Source: Xanthobacteraceae bacterium (GTDB taxonomy: Bacteria > Pseudomonadota > Alphaproteobacteria > Rhizobiales > Xanthobacteraceae). Taken from it: a stretch of DNA of 50,851 bases. A program made the position numbers and the translations under genes. The stretch spans positions 1 through 50,851 of the forward strand of contig JASHPW010000025.1 of NCBI GenBank assembly GCA_030037895.1. The letters run 5' to 3'. This document shows positions 1 to 9,840 of the stretch, in pieces; positions within the stretch are counted from its first letter, which is position 1; every line of letters starts with the position of its first letter. The notes beneath the pieces are model-generated. The model saw only the letters and a list, made by a program, of their open reading frames with translations, was not told the DNA's origin and did no database searches.

Positions 1-1517
<1,517 letters not shown>

Positions 1518-1752
1518 GATCCCCTCACCGATTCGAACCACACACTGGCGCAAAGCGCAAACCAGTATGAACAAATAGTCAGAATGAACAAATAGCCGGA
1601 AACCGCGCTCATTTTGCGCGCTTGTTGGAGGTCCGGCGCACGTCTGCGTCGGCGGGCAAAATATCACATGGAACCGAAACTTTCTCATTGCGGCCGCGTT
1701 CGCCCAGGGAAGCGCATTCGAGGGTGTGTGGAGTGAAGAGGAGACAACCTGA

Positions 1753-2568
1753 ATGAGGACCACCCGAAATACTGTCCTGGCCGGCCTTGCCGCCCTCGCC
1801 CTTGTCGCGGGGGCTGGCTTCGCTGCGGCGCAGGAGCCATCGCAGGATCAGGGCGCCACGCAGGGCAAGACACCGAACGCATCGACTGAGCCGATGAAAG
1901 GCAACGAGGGCGGCGCGTCCGGCGGATCGGCGCAGCCTAACGGCAAAATGGGTCAAAACTCCCAAAGCGGCAACCAAGCCTCGCAGCAGAACAAGCAGAA
2001 CAAAGGCGCGGAGCGCGTCGGGCAATCGACACAGCACCAGGGTGCCGGCCGCAATGGCACGGCAAAGCACGCGCAAATGACCAACCGCGGCAAAAAGGCC
2101 AATAAGGGTCAGTTCGGCGAGAATCGGACCAACAAAAGGCGGTTCGGCGAAAACCGCCGGCACCGCAAAGGCGGCGCGACGGCGGAAAGGCGGACCAGAA
2201 GGGGCGGAGCCGTCGCCCAGCAGCAAGGAGTGCGAAGCGGCGCCATGGCCGCGGAGCGCAATGGTTCTCTGCGCGGCCTGCAGGGCAACGCCGCCGGCCC
2301 AAGCGGCGCCGTCAGACTCTCCTCACGACAGCGCGTGAGGATCCGTCAAACGGTCATTGGCGCGCCGGATGCTCCGAGGGTCGGTCGCGTCAACTTCGGC
2401 GTGCGGGTGGGAACAGTCATTCCCGGCGATTTCTATGTCATGCCGGTACCGCCGACGCTCGTTGACATCGACCCGGCGTGGAACGGCTTGCGTTATTTCG
2501 TCTATCGAGACGAGGTCGTGATCGTCAATCCGGCGGACATGAGGATCGTCGCCGTGCTGCCGGTCTAG
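1753..2568 (+). CDS. Secreted DUF1236 domain protein
   Basis: Exported protein of unknown function, 271 residues. Residues 1-27 form a classical signal peptide ending in AAA-Q. Residues about 28-190 are low complexity, rich in Gln, Asn, Gly, Lys and Arg, and probably disordered. Residues about 195-271 resemble DUF1236: a [12 protein letters not shown] segment, then a Tyr-Phe-Val-x-Arg-Asp-Glu-Val-Val-Ile-Val core and a terminal [11 protein letters not shown]1236 proteins are common in Bradyrhizobium-like genomes and are usually periplasmic; no activity is known to me. An AGGAG lies about nine bases before the ATG. The gene stands alone, divergent from the carboxylase and convergent with the ABC operon, with a strong hairpin after its stop. 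The basic disordered middle suggests nucleic-acid or surface binding, but that is only inference. Confidence 0.85.
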   Translation: MRTTRNTVLAGLAALALVAGAGFAAAQEPSQDQGATQGKTPNASTEPMKGNEGGASGGSAQPNGKMGQNSQSGNQASQQNKQNKGAERVGQSTQHQGAGRNGTAKHAQMTNRGKKANKGQFGENRTNKRRFGENRRHRKGGATAERRTRRGGAVAQQQGVRSGAMAAERNGSLRGLQGNAAGPSGAVRLSSRQRVRIRQTVIGAPDAPRVGRVNFGVRVGTVIPGDFYVMPVPPTLVDIDPAWNGLRYFVYRDEVVIVNPADMRIVAVLPV

Positions 2569-2592
2569 TTTCGTAATCCACGGCCGGCGAAT

Positions 2593-2623
2593 GAACGGGG
2601 GCGGCGTTACGCCGCCCCCGTTC
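2593..2623. terminator. Perfect hairpin between convergent genes, likely bidirectional terminator
   Basis: A 15-bp perfect inverted repeat (arms 2593-2607 and 2609-2623, GAACGGGGGCGGCGT and its complement) with a single central base lies between the DUF1236 gene and the convergent ABC permease gene. No long T run follows on either strand, so termination by this hairpin alone is inference. Confidence 0.6.
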
Positions 2624-2671
2624 CGTTGGCACGATCTTGTCAACGGCCGGCAAGCTTCGTCGGGCGGGAAT

Positions 2672-3634
2672 TTACGCGCGCACTTCCTGGCGCTGGAAGA
2701 TCACGTAGCCGATGACAAACAGCAAAATGGCGCCGGCGATCATCCCGACCGTTTGCGGCCAAGCGATCAGCATGCTCTCGCCAATCGGCAGCGGCGCGCC
2801 GAGCACGGCGCCCTGCAGTTGGCTGAGATAGATCGGACCGAGCGAGCGCGTGGTCGGATCGAGCAGCGCCACCACGACTTCGGCGAACAAGGTCGACGGC
2901 GACAGCCGCGCCAGGATTTGCTCCGTCTCCGCCGTCGCCGGCGTCTGCAATCCGAGCGCCATGTAGCGCGGATCGGGCGGCGCGATCACTTGCGCGACCG
3001 CCCCGGCCAGCACCGGCCAGATGAAAGTGATGAACAGCCACAGGCCGAGGGTGACGAGCGCCGCGGTCGCCGCCGAGCGAAACAGCACCGAGAACAGCAG
3101 CGCCAGCGCCAGCCACACGCCGGCATAGATGATCGTCACCAGGAGGAAGAGAAAGCTGCGGCCGATCTCCTCGGCGCCGGGCGGAATGCCGATCAGAAGC
3201 AGCCCCAGCCCGACGACGAGCAGCCACAGCGTGATCAAGCTGACGGCCAGCGTCACCAAGCCGGCAAGAAACTTTCCGAACAGCAGCGCGTCCCGATAGA
3301 TCGGCTGGGCGAGGATGCGCGAGAGCGTGCGCCGGCTGTATTCGCCGTTGACCGCGTCGAAGCCCAGCCCGATCGCCATCAGCGGCACGAGGAAGGAGAT
3401 GAAGGAGACGAACGAGGGCAGCGGCTCGCGCGAGGTCGTGAACAGGCGCAGGAACAGGAAAGGATCCTCCGCCGTGGTGTCCTTGATCTGCTGGATCGCG
3501 CCGTAGAGCGCCGCCAGCGCCACCAGCACCACCAGCCATTCGAGCACGCGCATGCGCACGCTGGTGAGATGGTCGGAAAGCTCCTTGAGCATGACCACCC
3601 CGAGGCCGGAAAAGGCCGAGCCTTCACGCCGCAT
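2672..3634 (-). CDS. ABC-2 type transporter permease
   Basis: Integral inner-membrane subunit of an ABC transporter, 320 residues. It has about six hydrophobic segments: one at about residues 30-48, one after [21 protein letters not shown], a run in the middle with [12 protein letters not shown] and LALLFSVLF, and a last one near [16 protein letters not shown]. The pattern, with a large loop between the first two segments, is that of the NosY-like ABC-2 family. Its ATG overlaps the 3' end of the ATPase gene by 11 bases, so translation is probably coupled. A second in-frame Met at residue 15 is a possible alternative start. The substrate is unknown. The partner NEW3 protein points to export of, or action on, something at the envelope, which is inference. 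Confidence 0.85.
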   Translation of the reverse strand: MRREGSAFSGLGVVMLKELSDHLTSVRMRVLEWLVVLVALAALYGAIQQIKDTTAEDPFLFLRLFTTSREPLPSFVSFISFLVPLMAIGLGFDAVNGEYSRRTLSRILAQPIYRDALLFGKFLAGLVTLAVSLITLWLLVVGLGLLLIGIPPGAEEIGRSFLFLLVTIIYAGVWLALALLFSVLFRSAATAALVTLGLWLFITFIWPVLAGAVAQVIAPPDPRYMALGLQTPATAETEQILARLSPSTLFAEVVVALLDPTTRSLGPIYLSQLQGAVLGAPLPIGESMLIAWPQTVGMIAGAILLFVIGYVIFQRQEVRA

Positions 3635-4598
3635 GCCGCGCCCCCTCCTTTATGGTCATGCCTTCGTCCGGCCTCGCCTCGAAATAGCGGGTGTAGATGG
3701 CGTCGAGGCTCGGCTCCTGGACGCCGAGATATTTGAGGCGGCCGTGCATGGCCACCACTTCGGTCGCCGCTTCCGGACGCACGTCGCGGTCGGCGTGCAG
3801 GCGCAGCTTGCCGATGCCGATCGTCTCGACGCCGCTCACTCCGGGGATGAGCGCGAGCCGCTCGGCAAGGCCGGCGCCGTCGGCTTCGATGTCGACCACG
3901 TAGCCGCCGCCGAGCACCTCGCGGCCAAGCTCGGCCACCGTGCCCATCAGCGCGATGCGGCCGCCGCTGAACAGCGCGACGCGGTCGCATACGCTTTGCA
4001 CGCGCTCGAGCAGATGCGAAGCGAGCAGCACCGAAATGCCGTCCCCTTTAAAGCCACGGATGATGGCGAGCAGCTCCGCGGTGGCGTGCGGGTCGAGCCC
4101 CGACGTCGGCTCGTCGAGAATGGCGATCTGCGCGCCCTTCATGACGATCTCCGCCAGCCCCAGACGCTGACGCATGCCGCGCGAGAACGTGCCGACGCGC
4201 TTGTCGGCAAACTCGACCAGCCCCGTCCGATCAAGCGCGCCGGCGATCCGCTTTTCGCGGTCCATCGGTTTGAAGCCGATCAGTCGCGCCGTGTAACGCA
4301 AATTGTCGGCGGCGGTGAGATTATCGTAAAAGCCCACGGTATCCGGCATATAGCCGACCCGGCGCTTGACCGAGAGCGGTTCGCGCGCGGGATTGAACCC
4401 GAGCACGTTCACCTCGCCGGCCGAGATGTCGGTAAGGCCGAGCAGCATCAGGATCGTCGTGGTCTTGCCGGCGCCGTTCGGTCCCAGCAGGCCGAAAATT
4501 TCGCCGCGCCCGACGTTGAACGAAATTTCATCGACGGCGACGGCGGACCCGTACGTCTTGGTGAGGCTCTTGGCCTCGATGACAGTGTCCTCGTTCAT
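3624..4598 (-). CDS. ABC transporter ATP-binding protein
   Basis: ATPase subunit, 324 residues, that would drive the adjacent permease. Walker A is at residues 39-46 (GPNGAGKT), the signature at 138-142 (FSRGM, a variant of LSGGQ), Walker B at about 158-163 ending in Asp162-Glu163, the D-loop SGLD at 166-169 and the switch histidine at 195. A C-terminal accessory domain of about 100 residues follows, as in CcmA/NosF-type ATPases. The ATG at 4598 overlaps the stop of the upstream NEW3 gene as ATGA, and the 3' end overlaps the permease start. The reading frame runs upstream of 4598, but that part lies over the NEW3 gene in another frame and is unrelated to ABC proteins. The family is certain; the substrate is not. 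Confidence 0.92.
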   Translation of the reverse strand: MNEDTVIEAKSLTKTYGSAVAVDEISFNVGRGEIFGLLGPNGAGKTTTILMLLGLTDISAGEVNVLGFNPAREPLSVKRRVGYMPDTVGFYDNLTAADNLRYTARLIGFKPMDREKRIAGALDRTGLVEFADKRVGTFSRGMRQRLGLAEIVMKGAQIAILDEPTSGLDPHATAELLAIIRGFKGDGISVLLASHLLERVQSVCDRVALFSGGRIALMGTVAELGREVLGGGYVVDIEADGAGLAERLALIPGVSGVETIGIGKLRLHADRDVRPEAATEVVAMHGRLKYLGVQEPSLDAIYTRYFEARPDEGMTIKEGARHAA

Positions 4599-5761
4599 CG
4601 GCGGCCGAACCTTGCCACCGCACCGACCATGACCAAGAGCGCAATGCCGATGATGCCGACCCCGGCGATGCCCCACATGGTCGAAGTCGTCACCGTCACG
4701 CGGAAGGTCGTCGATGCGGATTCGCCGCGGGTCGAGGCGCGGATGGTCGTCACGTAATCGCCGGCGATCGCCTTGTCGGTCGGCGTGATCAGGGCCTGCA
4801 CCTCCTTGTTGGCGTTCGGCGCGATATGATCGACCGTCTTCGGATTGAAAGTGATCTTCCATCCGTTCGGCGCCGAGCTGTCGAGCTCGATGTCATCGGC
4901 CGGCGCAGTGCCGGTATTGGTGATCACGACCGGCACCGAAGTCTCCTTGCCGGCCGAAGCGCGCGTGGAGACGAGGCCCTCGCGCCCGCTGATGTCGAGC
5001 CTGGGCTGGCCGGTGATGTCCATCGTCAGATCGGCCGTCGCCGAAGCGTCCTCGGCGCCGACGCGTGCGACCACCTTGTAGCTCCCGGCCGCCGCTGTGT
5101 TCGGCGGGGTCACCTTGAGCTTCACGTCCTTGGTCTGGCCGGCATCGACCGGAACCGCGTTGAGCTCCTGGCTGCCGTATTGCTCGGTGAACGAGGCGTC
5201 GAAATTCTCCGGCACCCGGGCGGCGAGGCTCACGGTGAGTTTCTTGCCGCTGTCGTTCTTGATGGTGAGCTGGTACTCGAAGCTCGACTTCGATGTACCG
5301 CGCAATTCCGGAAGCTGCGGCGTCAGCGTCAGCTTGGCCGGCAGATCCTTGGCAAGCGTCACGGCAATGGGTAGTTGCACGCTGGTCGAGCCTCCGGTGG
5401 CGGCGACGGTAAGCGTTTGCGTGCCCACCGCGGCGGTCTTCGGCACGTCGAGCCGCAATTCGAGCGAGACGCTGGAGTTGGTCGCCGGCATTGCCGCGGC
5501 GACCGGCTGGCCGCCGCCCATCAACGTTGCGGTCCAGCCCGCAGGAACTCCGGAAACCGACAACGCCAGACGCTCGGGCGGCAAGTCGTAATTCTGCAGC
5601 CGCAAATTGATCGTCGATGTCTCGCCCGGACGCAGTGTGACCGCCGGGTAATCGCTCATCAGATAGAGGCCCTTGACGTCTTTGGGCGCGTCGTCGGCCT
5701 TGACGACCGGCGCAATGAGAACCGCGAAAGCGGCAAGAGCGGCGATAAATCGATATCGCAT
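4595..5761 (-). CDS. NEW3-domain exported, membrane-anchored protein
   Basis: Protein of 388 residues with a signal peptide ([20 protein letters not shown] followed by KADD), three or four immunoglobulin-like beta domains of about 90 residues, and a C-terminal membrane helix (about residues 363-383) followed by a short basic tail. The domain pattern (repeated [20 protein letters not shown] and [20 protein letters not shown] type motifs) is that of NEW3 domains. It probably sits outside the inner membrane, tethered by its C-terminal helix, and works with the ABC ATPase and permease encoded by the two overlapping downstream genes. The ATG at 5761 is preferred over an in-frame GTG at 5782 because a GGGAG lies about ten bases before it and the signal peptide starts there. 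Function within the transporter is unknown. Confidence 0.85.
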   Translation of the reverse strand: MRYRFIAALAAFAVLIAPVVKADDAPKDVKGLYLMSDYPAVTLRPGETSTINLRLQNYDLPPERLALSVSGVPAGWTATLMGGGQPVAAAMPATNSSVSLELRLDVPKTAAVGTQTLTVAATGGSTSVQLPIAVTLAKDLPAKLTLTPQLPELRGTSKSSFEYQLTIKNDSGKKLTVSLAARVPENFDASFTEQYGSQELNAVPVDAGQTKDVKLKVTPPNTAAAGSYKVVARVGAEDASATADLTMDITGQPRLDISGREGLVSTRASAGKETSVPVVITNTGTAPADDIELDSSAPNGWKITFNPKTVDHIAPNANKEVQALITPTDKAIAGDYVTTIRASTRGESASTTFRVTVTTSTMWGIAGVGIIGIALLVMVGAVARFGRR

Positions 5762-5935
5762 TGGTGTTTGGCTCCCGTGCACGAAATGGATCGGTGCCCC
5801 CCTCCCACGGCGCGCTCATTGAGCTCGGGCGAGGAAGTCGGCATTGTGGGCCTAATCGTGACAAAATCATGCAGAGGATGGCCCATTTGGCAAGGCCTGC
5901 GGTAGAGAGCCGCAGTTTAACGGTAAATTGCGCGA

Positions 5936-6400
5936 ATGCGTCGCAGTGCCGAGATCAGCGCCGGCCTTCTGGCGTTCCGCCGCAGGGACGCGATCGAGGT
6001 CCTGCTCGCGCATCCGGGCGGGCCTTTCTGGGCGAAGAAAGACGATGCCGCGTGGACCATTCCCAAGGGACTCGTCGAACCGGGCGCCGATCTCCTGGCC
6101 ACGGCGCGGCGCGAATTCGCCGAAGAGACCAACTTCGCCGCCGCAGGAACCTTCCTGCCGTTGACGCCGGTCAAGCAGAAGAGCGGCAAGGTGGTGCACG
6201 CATGGGCATTCGCGGCGGATCTTGACCTCTCATCGTTCGCCAGCAACACCTTCGAGATCGAGTGGCCGCCGAAGTCGGGACGGCGCCAGCGCTTCCCGGA
6301 GATCGACCGCATCGCTTATTTCGCGCTGCCGATCGCCGCGATCAAGATTCTCGCCTATCAGCGGCCGTGGCTGCGCGAGCTCGAACAACGCCTCGCTTAA
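5936..6400 (+). CDS. Nudix hydrolase, small (154 residues)
   Basis: Predicted hydrolase of nucleoside diphosphate-linked substrates. The Nudix box spans residues 45-67 and keeps the metal-binding REFAEE at 59-64. Two box positions depart from consensus: the Glu seven residues into the box is Ala51, and the Gly after the EE pair is Asn66. The N-terminus (SAGLLAFRR) and the segment WAKKDDAAWTIPKG are typical of a Nudix subgroup found beside DNA ligase or NEW3-ABC genes in rhizobia. The protein seems complete. The gene is divergent from the NEW3 operon, with 174 bases between starts, and is followed by a palindromic repeat. No strong ribosome-binding site is visible at the ATG. The substrate cannot be told from sequence. 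Confidence 0.85.
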   Translation: MRRSAEISAGLLAFRRRDAIEVLLAHPGGPFWAKKDDAAWTIPKGLVEPGADLLATARREFAEETNFAAAGTFLPLTPVKQKSGKVVHAWAFAADLDLSSFASNTFEIEWPPKSGRRQRFPEIDRIAYFALPIAAIKILAYQRPWLRELEQRLA

Positions 6401-6401
6401 A

Positions 6402-6499
6402 GCGCGTCCAGGAAAAGTGGGAACCGGTTTTCCGTCCGGACGCGCGACAATACAAAGCTGAGAGCGGGATGATGATTCGAAGATTAAGTCATCCCGCTC
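6402..6499. repeat. Composite palindromic repeat, copy 1
   Basis: Two adjacent hairpins. The first has arms 6402-6409 and 6438-6445 (GCGCGTCC / GGACGCGC) around a GGAAAAGTGGGAACCGGTT core. The second has 11-bp arms at 6462-6472 and 6489-6499 (GAGCGGGATGA / TCATCCCGCTC). The same two-hairpin layout recurs near 23.8 and 44.1 kb. It separates the convergent Nudix and GST genes and may serve as a terminator. Confidence 0.85.
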
Positions 6500-6505
6500 C
6501 AGTAC

Positions 6506-7180
6506 TCAGTCGCGCAGCACTTCGGGCCAGTCGACCTCGTCGTGAGGAACCACCCACGGCTCGCGGCGCGCGGCCTCACGCCATTCGCTCCACGCCGGCA
6601 ATGCCATGAGCGCGCGCATATAATCACGGGCGGCGGCGCTCACTTCGACCGCGTAGGTATGAAAGCGCCAGACCACCGGGGCGTACATGGCGTCGGCTGC
6701 CCCGAACGGCCCATAGAGAAACGGCCCTTTGGCGCCGAAACGGCCGCGGCATTCGCTCCAGATCGCATCGATGCGCGCCACGTCGCCGGCCGCGTCGTCC
6801 CCGAGCGCGCGCGGCTTCACCGGCCGCCGGACATTCATCGGCAATTGCCGCCGCAGCCCCAGAAAACCGGCGTGCATTTCCGCCGCGGTCGCGCGCGCGT
6901 GAGCCCGCGCCGGCGGATGCCCCGGCCACAAGCCGGCCGCGGGGAATTTCTCGGCCAAATATTCAAGAATCGCCAACGATTCCCAAACGCGCGTGTCGCC
7001 ATCGACAAGCACCGGCACCTTGCCGGCGCCGTTCAACGCCGTCACCCGCGCCTTGAAGTCGGGCGCGGCGAACGGAATCAGCGTTTCCTCGAATGGCATC
7101 CCGGCGACCTTCATCGCCAGCCATGGCCGGAACGACCAGGAGGAATAGTTCTTGTTGCCGATGACCAACCGAAGCCCCAT
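6506..7180 (-). CDS. Glutathione S-transferase family protein
   Basis: Predicted cytosolic glutathione transferase, 224 residues. The N-terminal thioredoxin-fold domain (about 1-80) has the SSWSFRPWL motif near residue 13, placing a Ser in the active-site region, followed by GKVPVLVDGD with the cis-proline and the glutathione-binding WESLAILEYLAEKFP. The C-terminal all-helical domain ends near WVVPHDEVDWPEVLRD. Length is normal for the family. The gene is alone on its strand, with the small membrane protein gene 78 bases upstream in the same direction, so they may be co-transcribed. The physiological substrate is unknown; maleylacetoacetate isomerase is a less likely alternative because its longer conserved motifs are absent. 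Confidence 0.88.
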   Translation of the reverse strand: MGLRLVIGNKNYSSWSFRPWLAMKVAGMPFEETLIPFAAPDFKARVTALNGAGKVPVLVDGDTRVWESLAILEYLAEKFPAAGLWPGHPPARAHARATAAEMHAGFLGLRRQLPMNVRRPVKPRALGDDAAGDVARIDAIWSECRGRFGAKGPFLYGPFGAADAMYAPVVWRFHTYAVEVSAAARDYMRALMALPAWSEWREAARREPWVVPHDEVDWPEVLRD

Positions 7181-7258
7181 GGACGTCCCGACCTCGCGCG
7201 CAGTTTCATGTCACGAGAGTTGAACACGCCGGTCGCGGCCGCGCAATCGGCGCGGCGC

Positions 7259-7429
7259 TCACACGAGGCCGGTCACAACGGCGAGAAAGGATGCAACGAG
7301 GACCGCCGCCACGGTGAACAGCACGGCAAGCGCGGTCTCGATCCACGCGCCCGCTGCTGCTTGCGGCTCGGCCTCAACGCCGGCGGCGTCGCTTGCCAGC
7401 GCGGCAGGCATCTCGGTTGACATGATCAT
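7259..7429 (-). CDS. Small hypothetical single-pass membrane protein
   Basis: A 56-residue reading frame starting at one of two closely spaced ATG codons (7429 or 7423). Residues about 33-55 (ETALAVLFTVAAVLVASFLAVVTGLV) form one hydrophobic helix that reaches the C-terminus, and the N-terminus is acidic and Ala-rich. I do not recognise a family. A G-rich stretch lies just before the ATG and is only a weak ribosome-binding site. Its position in front of the GST gene, in the same direction, and the clean transmembrane segment argue that it is real. A spurious ORF in GC-rich DNA cannot be ruled out. Confidence 0.55.
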   Translation of the reverse strand: MIMSTEMPAALASDAAGVEAEPQAAAGAWIETALAVLFTVAAVLVASFLAVVTGLV

Positions 7430-7625
7430 CCGCCCCCAAGGGACTTCGGCACGACCGTCGCGCAAGCACGCAGCGACGGAGCCGATGGCGCAGAAATCGA
7501 ACGACTTATGCCCCAGGAGCGCCGAGCATTCGGTGCCAAAGTAAAGGACTGGTTAATGGCCGCGGCCGCACCGCCGTCAATTGTCGCGGCCGCGGCGCCG
7601 TCGTGGGCTGATCGATAAGCATCGA

Positions 7626-8420
7626 TCAGGGGCCGGGGAACAATTCGGCCGTCTTGCCGGTCAATCGATAGATGAGGAGACCGACCCATTCGTGAACGGC
7701 CGTGTCGGTCTGGCCCAAGCCGTCGGCGAGCGAAGCGAACGGGTGCACCGCGTCGATCGGCCCGCGCGTGCGCCAATCGACCGGATAAGCCTCGACGGCA
7801 AAGCCGGCCGCCCTGAACGCCGCCATGGCGCGCGGCATGTGATAGGCCGACGTCACCAGCAGCCATCGCTCGCCCGGCTTCGGATTGGCGAGCAGGCGGG
7901 AGAACACCGCGTTCTCGATCGTATCGCGCGACTGCTCCTCGGCGGTGATGCGATCATGGGCGACGCCGAGCGCCTCCAATTGCCGGACGGCAAAGGGAGC
8001 CTCGGCGCCTGCATCGGAAAACACGGCATTGCTGCCGCCGGCAAAGACGATGCGCGCGTTCGGATATCGGCGCGCCAGTTCGGCAGCGACGGTGATGCGC
8101 TCCGCCGCTTCGCCGAGCGCCACCACGCCGCGCGCCGCCGATATGTCGGGCGAGATCGCGCCGCCGAGCACGACGATGCCGTCCGGCGGCCCGCGCGAAG
8201 CATCCCAGGGCGGGAAGCGCTGCTCCAATGGCAGGATCAGCGCGTTGCCGAGCGGCGACAATCCGGCGAGCGCGATGAGCACGAGGCTGGTCACGATGAG
8301 CCAGCTTGCGAGCCGCCGGAAGCGCGTCAGCAGCAAAACAAAGCCGACGAGCCCGATCGCAATCAAAAGGTTGGACGGCAGCGCAAAGAAACCGAGAATT
8401 TTGGAGGTGATGAAGAACAT
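7626..8420 (-). CDS. YdcF family protein (DUF218, ElyC/SanA-like)
   Basis: Envelope protein of 264 residues. Two N-terminal hydrophobic segments (about residues 8-28 and 37-58) are followed by a DUF218 domain with the diagnostic DGIVVLGGAIS, RIVFAGGSNAVF, EEQSRDTIENAVFS and LLVTSAYHMPRAMAAFRAAG motifs. DUF218 proteins such as ElyC and SanA affect peptidoglycan and envelope integrity; the biochemical activity is not settled. The ATG at 8420 has a GGAG about seven bases upstream. The longer frame to 8456 begins in poorly conserved sequence, so I prefer 8420. It lies 64 bases downstream of the aminotransferase gene in the same direction and may share its transcript. Confidence 0.85.
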   Translation of the reverse strand: MFFITSKILGFFALPSNLLIAIGLVGFVLLLTRFRRLASWLIVTSLVLIALAGLSPLGNALILPLEQRFPPWDASRGPPDGIVVLGGAISPDISAARGVVALGEAAERITVAAELARRYPNARIVFAGGSNAVFSDAGAEAPFAVRQLEALGVAHDRITAEEQSRDTIENAVFSRLLANPKPGERWLLVTSAYHMPRAMAAFRAAGFAVEAYPVDWRTRGPIDAVHPFASLADGLGQTDTAVHEWVGLLIYRLTGKTAELFPGP

Positions 8421-8484
8421 GCCACGCTCCGGCTCAACGATCCTCGCCGGCGTCACCTTGCGCGGAGACCGCCGGCCGCCTCAT

Positions 8485-9669
8485 TCAAATCGCACCCCGT
8501 TGCAGCCAACGGCCGATCCGCTCGACCGCTTCGTGCATGTCCTCGCGCGCGCCGGCGTAGCACAGACGCAGGAAATTGCCTCCGCGCCGGGGATCGAAAT
8601 CCACTCCGGGCGTCGCCGCCACCCCAGCCTCCTCCAGCATGCGCGTCGCGAACGCAAAGCTGTCGGTCGAGAACCGCGACACATCGGCATAGAGATAGAA
8701 CGCGCCGTCGGCCGGCAGGAACGAATCGATGCCGGCGCGCGGCAGGCCGTCGAGCAGGATGCGCCGGTTCTCCTCGTAGCCCCGTCGCACCTCGTCCAGG
8801 TCCGCGCGCCCCTCGAAGGCGGCTTCGGCCGCGATTTGCGACAGGGTGGGCACCGAGATGGCGAGGTTCTGCTGCAGCCGCTCGACCGCCCGCACCAGGG
8901 ACGGCGGCACCACCATCCAGCCGATTCGCCATCCGGTCATGCAGAAGTATTTGGAAAACGAGTTGATGATAATGGCCTCGGGCGAGATGCGCGCCGAGCA
9001 CTCGGCGGCAAAGGCGTAATCGAGGCCGTGATAAATCTCGTCGGAGATGACGACGATGCCGGCGTCTTCGGCGCAGCGGATCAGATCGGCGAGCACCCGA
9101 GCGGTCATCATCGTGCCGGTGGGATTGGCGGGCGAGCCGACCACCAGGCCATTGAGCGGGCGCGCGCGGTGATGCGCGATCAGCGCTTCGCCGGCGATCG
9201 ACCATCGCGTCAGCGCGGACGTCTCGATCTCCACCGGCTCGCAGCCGAGCGCCGTGAGGATATGCCGGTAGGGCGGATAGCCCGGCAGCGCCACCGCCAC
9301 GCGATCCCCCGCTTCGAAGGCGGCGAGAAACGCCAGAACGAATCCGGCCGATGAGCCGGTGGTGACGACGATGCGCGCCGGATCGATGTCGAGGCCGTGC
9401 CATTCGGCATAGGCCCGCGCAATGCGCCGGCGCAGCGAAGCAATGCCCAAAGTTTCGGTGTAGCCGAGGGAAGCGGCGGAGAGCGCCGCGCGCGCCGCGG
9501 CGATGGCGCTTGCCGGCGCGCCCGCCGCCGGCTGGCCGACTTCCATGTGAATGATCCGGCGGCCCTGCGCCTCGAGGCGCGCCGCCGCGGCCACAACGTC
9601 CATGACCATAAATGGCGGCACGGCGCTGCGGGCGGACGGCTGCAGCAGATGTCTGGCCCTCTCAAGCAT
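8485..9669 (-). CDS. Pyridoxal-phosphate aminotransferase, class I/II
   Basis: Cytosolic fold-type I aminotransferase, 394 residues. Visible are VVTTGSSAGFVLAF (phosphate-binding loop), GSPANPTGT (about 178-186), Asp210 and Tyr213 in VISDEIYHG, the Schiff-base lysine 240 in SFSKYFCMTGWRIGW, and the substrate-carboxylate Arg in FLRLCYAG near the end. It resembles aspartate/aromatic aminotransferase-like enzymes of rhizobia; the amino donor is not predictable. The ATG at 9669 is chosen from a very long open frame because the residues upstream of it are unrelated to aminotransferases and overlap the protease gene on the other strand. The start is 171 bases from the divergent M48 gene, so that gap probably carries both promoters. 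Confidence 0.9.
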   Translation of the reverse strand: MLERARHLLQPSARSAVPPFMVMDVVAAAARLEAQGRRIIHMEVGQPAAGAPASAIAAARAALSAASLGYTETLGIASLRRRIARAYAEWHGLDIDPARIVVTTGSSAGFVLAFLAAFEAGDRVAVALPGYPPYRHILTALGCEPVEIETSALTRWSIAGEALIAHHRARPLNGLVVGSPANPTGTMMTARVLADLIRCAEDAGIVVISDEIYHGLDYAFAAECSARISPEAIIINSFSKYFCMTGWRIGWMVVPPSLVRAVERLQQNLAISVPTLSQIAAEAAFEGRADLDEVRRGYEENRRILLDGLPRAGIDSFLPADGAFYLYADVSRFSTDSFAFATRMLEEAGVAATPGVDFDPRRGGNFLRLCYAGAREDMHEAVERIGRWLQRGAI

Positions 9670-9840
9670 CACGTCGCCTTGATGCTCCACCGCCGTCCGC
9701 GGCGCCGCCCCGGTGCTGCCGCATTCGCCGGGTTTCGTGACGCCCGGGGCTTCATTCCGCAATGCGGCGGTCCTGTGTTGACCGTAACCGGTTCCATCCA
9801 TAACCTCGATACCGGCCCGAGGGACAGACATTTGTCCGAC

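Noticed and set aside
1671..1715. GGAAC followed by CGTT upstream of the DUF1236 gene, considered as an EcfG-type general stress promoter
   Set aside because: The spacing between the two boxes is about 22 bases, too long for the usual 16 to 18.
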